From assembly GCA_017408325.1 (NCBI GenBank), contig JAFQUW010000044.1, positions 1-6,990 on the forward strand: a DNA stretch of 6,990 nt, written 5' to 3'. A model generated the notes under the pieces. That model searched no databases and was not told the origin of the DNA. It saw nothing but the letters and a program-made list of their open reading frames with translations. The DNA is from Clostridia bacterium. Lineage in GTDB: Bacteria; Bacillota; Clostridia; Oscillospirales; SIG627. Below are positions 5,012 to 6,990 of this stretch, piece after piece (within the stretch, counting starts at the first letter, position 1; every line of letters starts with the position of its first letter). The position numbers and the translations under genes were made by a program.

Positions 5012-6752
5012 GCCGCAAGTGAAGGCCCCCTGGCTCTCCTCGTACGGCGTCGTGCCGCACACGCTGGAGTACGCCAAGGGCACGATGAGCCAGAATCTGT
5101 TTGACACCGCGCACCGTCTGCCGAACCACGTCGCCTACGAGTTCCAGGGCTTTGAGACGACCTTTGCCGAATTCGAACAGCAGATCCACCTCGCCGCAAA
5201 GGCCCTGTACGCCTGGGGCATCCGCGAAGGGGACGCCGTGACGATCTGTATGCCCAACTGTCCGCAGGCGATCATCGCCTTCTACGCGGTCAACGTCATC
5301 GGCGCCGTCGCGAATATGATCCATCCGCTCTCGAGCGAGGGCGAGATCGCCTTCTATCTGGAAGACAGCAAGTCCGTCTGCGCGCTCACCCTGCAGCAGT
5401 TCTATCCGAAGTTCGTCGCGGTCAAGAAGAAGTACCCCTTAAAGAAACTCATCGTCACTTCCATCGCCGACGCGCTCAGCGGCGTATTGAAGATCGGCTA
5501 CAACCTGACCTCCGGTCGCAAGATCAACAAGATGGCCCCGATCCCCGAGAACGATGAAAGCGTCATCTGGTGGAACGACTTCTTGAAGCTCGGCAAAAAC
5601 CTCCTCGGCAACTACGAGTGCCACAAAAAGCCCTCCGACGTCGCCGTCATCCTCTACAGCGGCGGCACGACGGGCAAGACCAAGGGCATCCTGCTCTCCA
5701 ACTTGAATTTCAACGCGCTCGCCCTGCAGACCGTTAGTATGGGCAACTGCTTCTTTGAGGGTGCAAAGATGCTCGCCGTGATGCCGATCTTCCACGGCTT
5801 CGGCCTCGGCGTCTCCATCCACACCGCGCTCTGCGCGGGCGGCACCTGCATCCTCGTGCCGCAGGTGAACGTGAAGCTCTACTCGAAACTGCTTCGCACC
5901 AAGCAGCCCAACGTCATTGCAGGCGTTCCGACCCTCTTTGAGGGCATCCTGAGAAACCCCGACATGGAAGGCGTCGACCTCTCCTGTCTGACGGGCGTGT
6001 TCTCCGGCGGCGACAGCCTCTCCGTTGAGCTCAAGAAGAAATTCGACAAATTCCTCCTGGAGCACCACTCCTCCGTGCGCATCCGCGAGGGCTACGGGAT
6101 GACCGAGTGCGTGACCGCCTCCTGTCTGACCCCGTACCACATCGAGCGCGAGGGCTCCATCGGCCTGCCCTTCCCCGACACCTTCTACAAGATCGTGAAG
6201 GTCGGCACCACCGAAGAAGCTCCCTACGGCGAAGAGGGCGAAATGTGCATCTCCGGGCCTTCCGTGATGGTCGGCTACGCGGGACTCCCCGAGGAGACCG
6301 CCGCCACCCTGCGCACCCACGCCGACGGCCGCGTCTGGCTGCACTCTGGCGACCTCGGTGTGATGGACTCCGACGGCTTTATCTACTTCAAACAGCGCGC
6401 CAAGCGTATGATCATCTCGTCGGGCTACAACATCTACCCCTCCCAGCTTGAGAACGTCATCGACGGCCACGAGGCGGTGCAGATGTCCTGCTGCATCGGC
6501 GTGCCCGACCCCTACCGGATGCAGAAGGTCAAGGCCTTCGTGATGCTGCGCCCGGGTGTGAAGAACACCCCCGAGGTGATCGAGTCCATCCGCGCCCACT
6601 GCAAGAAGAACATCGCAAAATACGCGATGCCCTACGAGTTCGAAGTCCGCGACACCCTGCCCAAGACCCTCGTCGGCAAGGTCGCCTACCGCGAACTGGA
6701 AGCCGAGGAAGAGGCAAAGCGCAAGGCCGCCGAAGCCGCAAAAACAGAATAA
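5004..6752 (+). CDS. AMP-forming acyl-CoA ligase, FadD-like (long-chain fatty acid type)
   Basis: A 582-residue class I adenylate-forming enzyme that activates a carboxylic acid to acyl-AMP with ATP and then to acyl-CoA. All core motifs are intact: P-loop YSGGTTGKTKG (218-228), PIFHGFG (261-267), EGYGMTE (362-368), HSGD (447-450) with the ribose-binding Asp450, the hinge region QRAKRMIISSGYNIYP (464-479), and PKTLVGK (553-559) with the catalytic Lys559. Length is close to E. coli FadD (about 560), and the charged linker near 160-210 before the P-loop is also FadD-like, favouring a medium- or long-chain fatty acid, though an aromatic acid cannot be excluded. An Ala/Lys/Glu-rich tail (566-582) is probably an exposed helix. 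There is no signal peptide. It is last in the operon and is followed by a terminator. Codons strongly favour C or G at the third position. Confidence 0.95.
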   Translation: MSEPQVKAPWLSSYGVVPHTLEYAKGTMSQNLFDTAHRLPNHVAYEFQGFETTFAEFEQQIHLAAKALYAWGIREGDAVTICMPNCPQAIIAFYAVNVIGAVANMIHPLSSEGEIAFYLEDSKSVCALTLQQFYPKFVAVKKKYPLKKLIVTSIADALSGVLKIGYNLTSGRKINKMAPIPENDESVIWWNDFLKLGKNLLGNYECHKKPSDVAVILYSGGTTGKTKGILLSNLNFNALALQTVSMGNCFFEGAKMLAVMPIFHGFGLGVSIHTALCAGGTCILVPQVNVKLYSKLLRTKQPNVIAGVPTLFEGILRNPDMEGVDLSCLTGVFSGGDSLSVELKKKFDKFLLEHHSSVRIREGYGMTECVTASCLTPYHIEREGSIGLPFPDTFYKIVKVGTTEEAPYGEEGEMCISGPSVMVGYAGLPEETAATLRTHADGRVWLHSGDLGVMDSDGFIYFKQRAKRMIISSGYNIYPSQLENVIDGHEAVQMSCCIGVPDPYRMQKVKAFVMLRPGVKNTPEVIESIRAHCKKNIAKYAMPYEFEVRDTLPKTLVGKVAYRELEAEEEAKRKAAEAAKTE

Positions 6753-6764
6753 AACAAACGTCAA

Positions 6765-6797
6765 AAAAGCACCGCGAAAGCGGTGCTTTTGTTTTTC
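6765..6797 (+). terminator. Intrinsic terminator of the marR-acyltransferase-ligase operon
   Basis: AAAAGCACCGC (6765-6775) and GCGGTGCTTTT (6780-6790) form a perfect 11-bp stem closed by a GAAA tetraloop, followed by GTTTTTC. It begins 12 bases after the ligase stop. A-runs on the left side make it potentially active in both directions. Confidence 0.93.
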
Positions 6798-6802
6798 CCT
6801 TC

Positions 6803-6824
6803 TTTTCTTTTCGAGAAAAGAAAA
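6803..6824. repeat. AT-rich inverted repeat downstream of the terminator
   Basis: TTTTCTTTT (6803-6811) pairs with AAAAGAAAA (6816-6824) around CGAG. It is followed by a short direct repeat AAAAGCCG (6823-6830 and 6834-6841). It is low in complexity, and the role is unknown; it may be a backup terminator or chance. Confidence 0.4.
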
Positions 6825-6868
6825 AAGCCGCAGAAAAGCCGAGTTAAGAAGAAGACAACGTCATACAC

Positions 6869-6897
6869 AAACGGGACCCACGCCGCGGGTCCCGTTT
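6869..6897. terminator. Second GC-rich hairpin, possible terminator
   Basis: AAACGGGACCC (6869-6879) pairs perfectly with GGGTCCCGTTT (6887-6897) around a 7-base loop. On the plus strand it ends in TTTTC; on the minus strand in TTTGTGT. The structure is strong, but no gene clearly ends here: the ligase already has its own terminator, and the DNA to the right shows no definite gene. It may serve a minus-strand transcript entering from beyond 6990. Positions 6898-6990 otherwise show nothing I can identify. Confidence 0.5.
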
Positions 6898-6990
6898 TCG
6901 GTAACCTTCCCTTTTTCGCTTTTCATAAGAAAGAAGCAAGAGAATAGCCCCACACCAAACGCCTACCGCAACCTGTGCCCACGGTATACG

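Noticed and set aside
5439..6764. Long minus-strand open frame of 441 codons opposite the acyl-CoA ligase.
   Set aside because: It is antisense to an intact enzyme with all motifs, has a biased composition (Gly, Val, Asp, His) and would start inside the operon terminator region.

Overview
The window looks like chromosomal DNA of a GC-rich member of the Firmicutes, probably a gut-type anaerobic Clostridia (for example a Christensenellales- or Oscillospirales-like lineage). The evidence is Shine-Dalgarno sites of the AGGAGG type, two near-consensus sigma-A type promoters in an AT-rich island, a pncB of the Gram-positive type, and a block of tiny hairpins spaced by ATTTCATC-like linkers, a repeat style I associate with gut Clostridia. 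The taxonomic placement is an inference; no rRNA or marker gene is present.

Layout: positions 1-162 are non-coding and hold a compact array of palindromic modules plus a longer hairpin. Three genes then lie on the minus strand and are transcribed leftwards from a promoter at 3446-3474. They are pncB (nicotinate phosphoribosyltransferase, NAD salvage), a short cation-diffusion-facilitator-like membrane transporter whose GTG start overlaps the pncB stop, and a PAS-domain protein whose C-terminal half resembles a degenerate sensor kinase. The 183-bp divergent intergenic region (3406-3588) carries back-to-back promoters.

On the plus strand, a promoter at 3495-3523 drives three overlapping genes: a MarR-family regulator, a stand-alone CAT-fold acyltransferase related to the catalytic domain of 2-oxoacid dehydrogenase E2, and a FadD-like AMP-forming acyl-CoA ligase. 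A strong GNRA-loop terminator at 6765-6797 closes this unit. The remaining 3' tail (6798-6990) contains an AT-rich inverted repeat and a second GC-rich hairpin but no convincing gene.

The plus-strand operon is the most interesting part. A ligase that activates a carboxylic acid to an acyl-CoA is translationally coupled to an acyltransferase-fold protein that has no lipoyl domain and has Glu where the fold normally has its catalytic His. A MarR protein sits in front, a family that often senses aromatic or fatty acids. A plausible reading is a regulated system that activates an exogenous acid and then transfers or senses the acyl group, but the substrate and the activity of the E2-like protein cannot be read from sequence. 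The minus-strand operon joins NAD salvage with a divergent transporter and a divergent sensor; no obvious shared pathway explains the trio.
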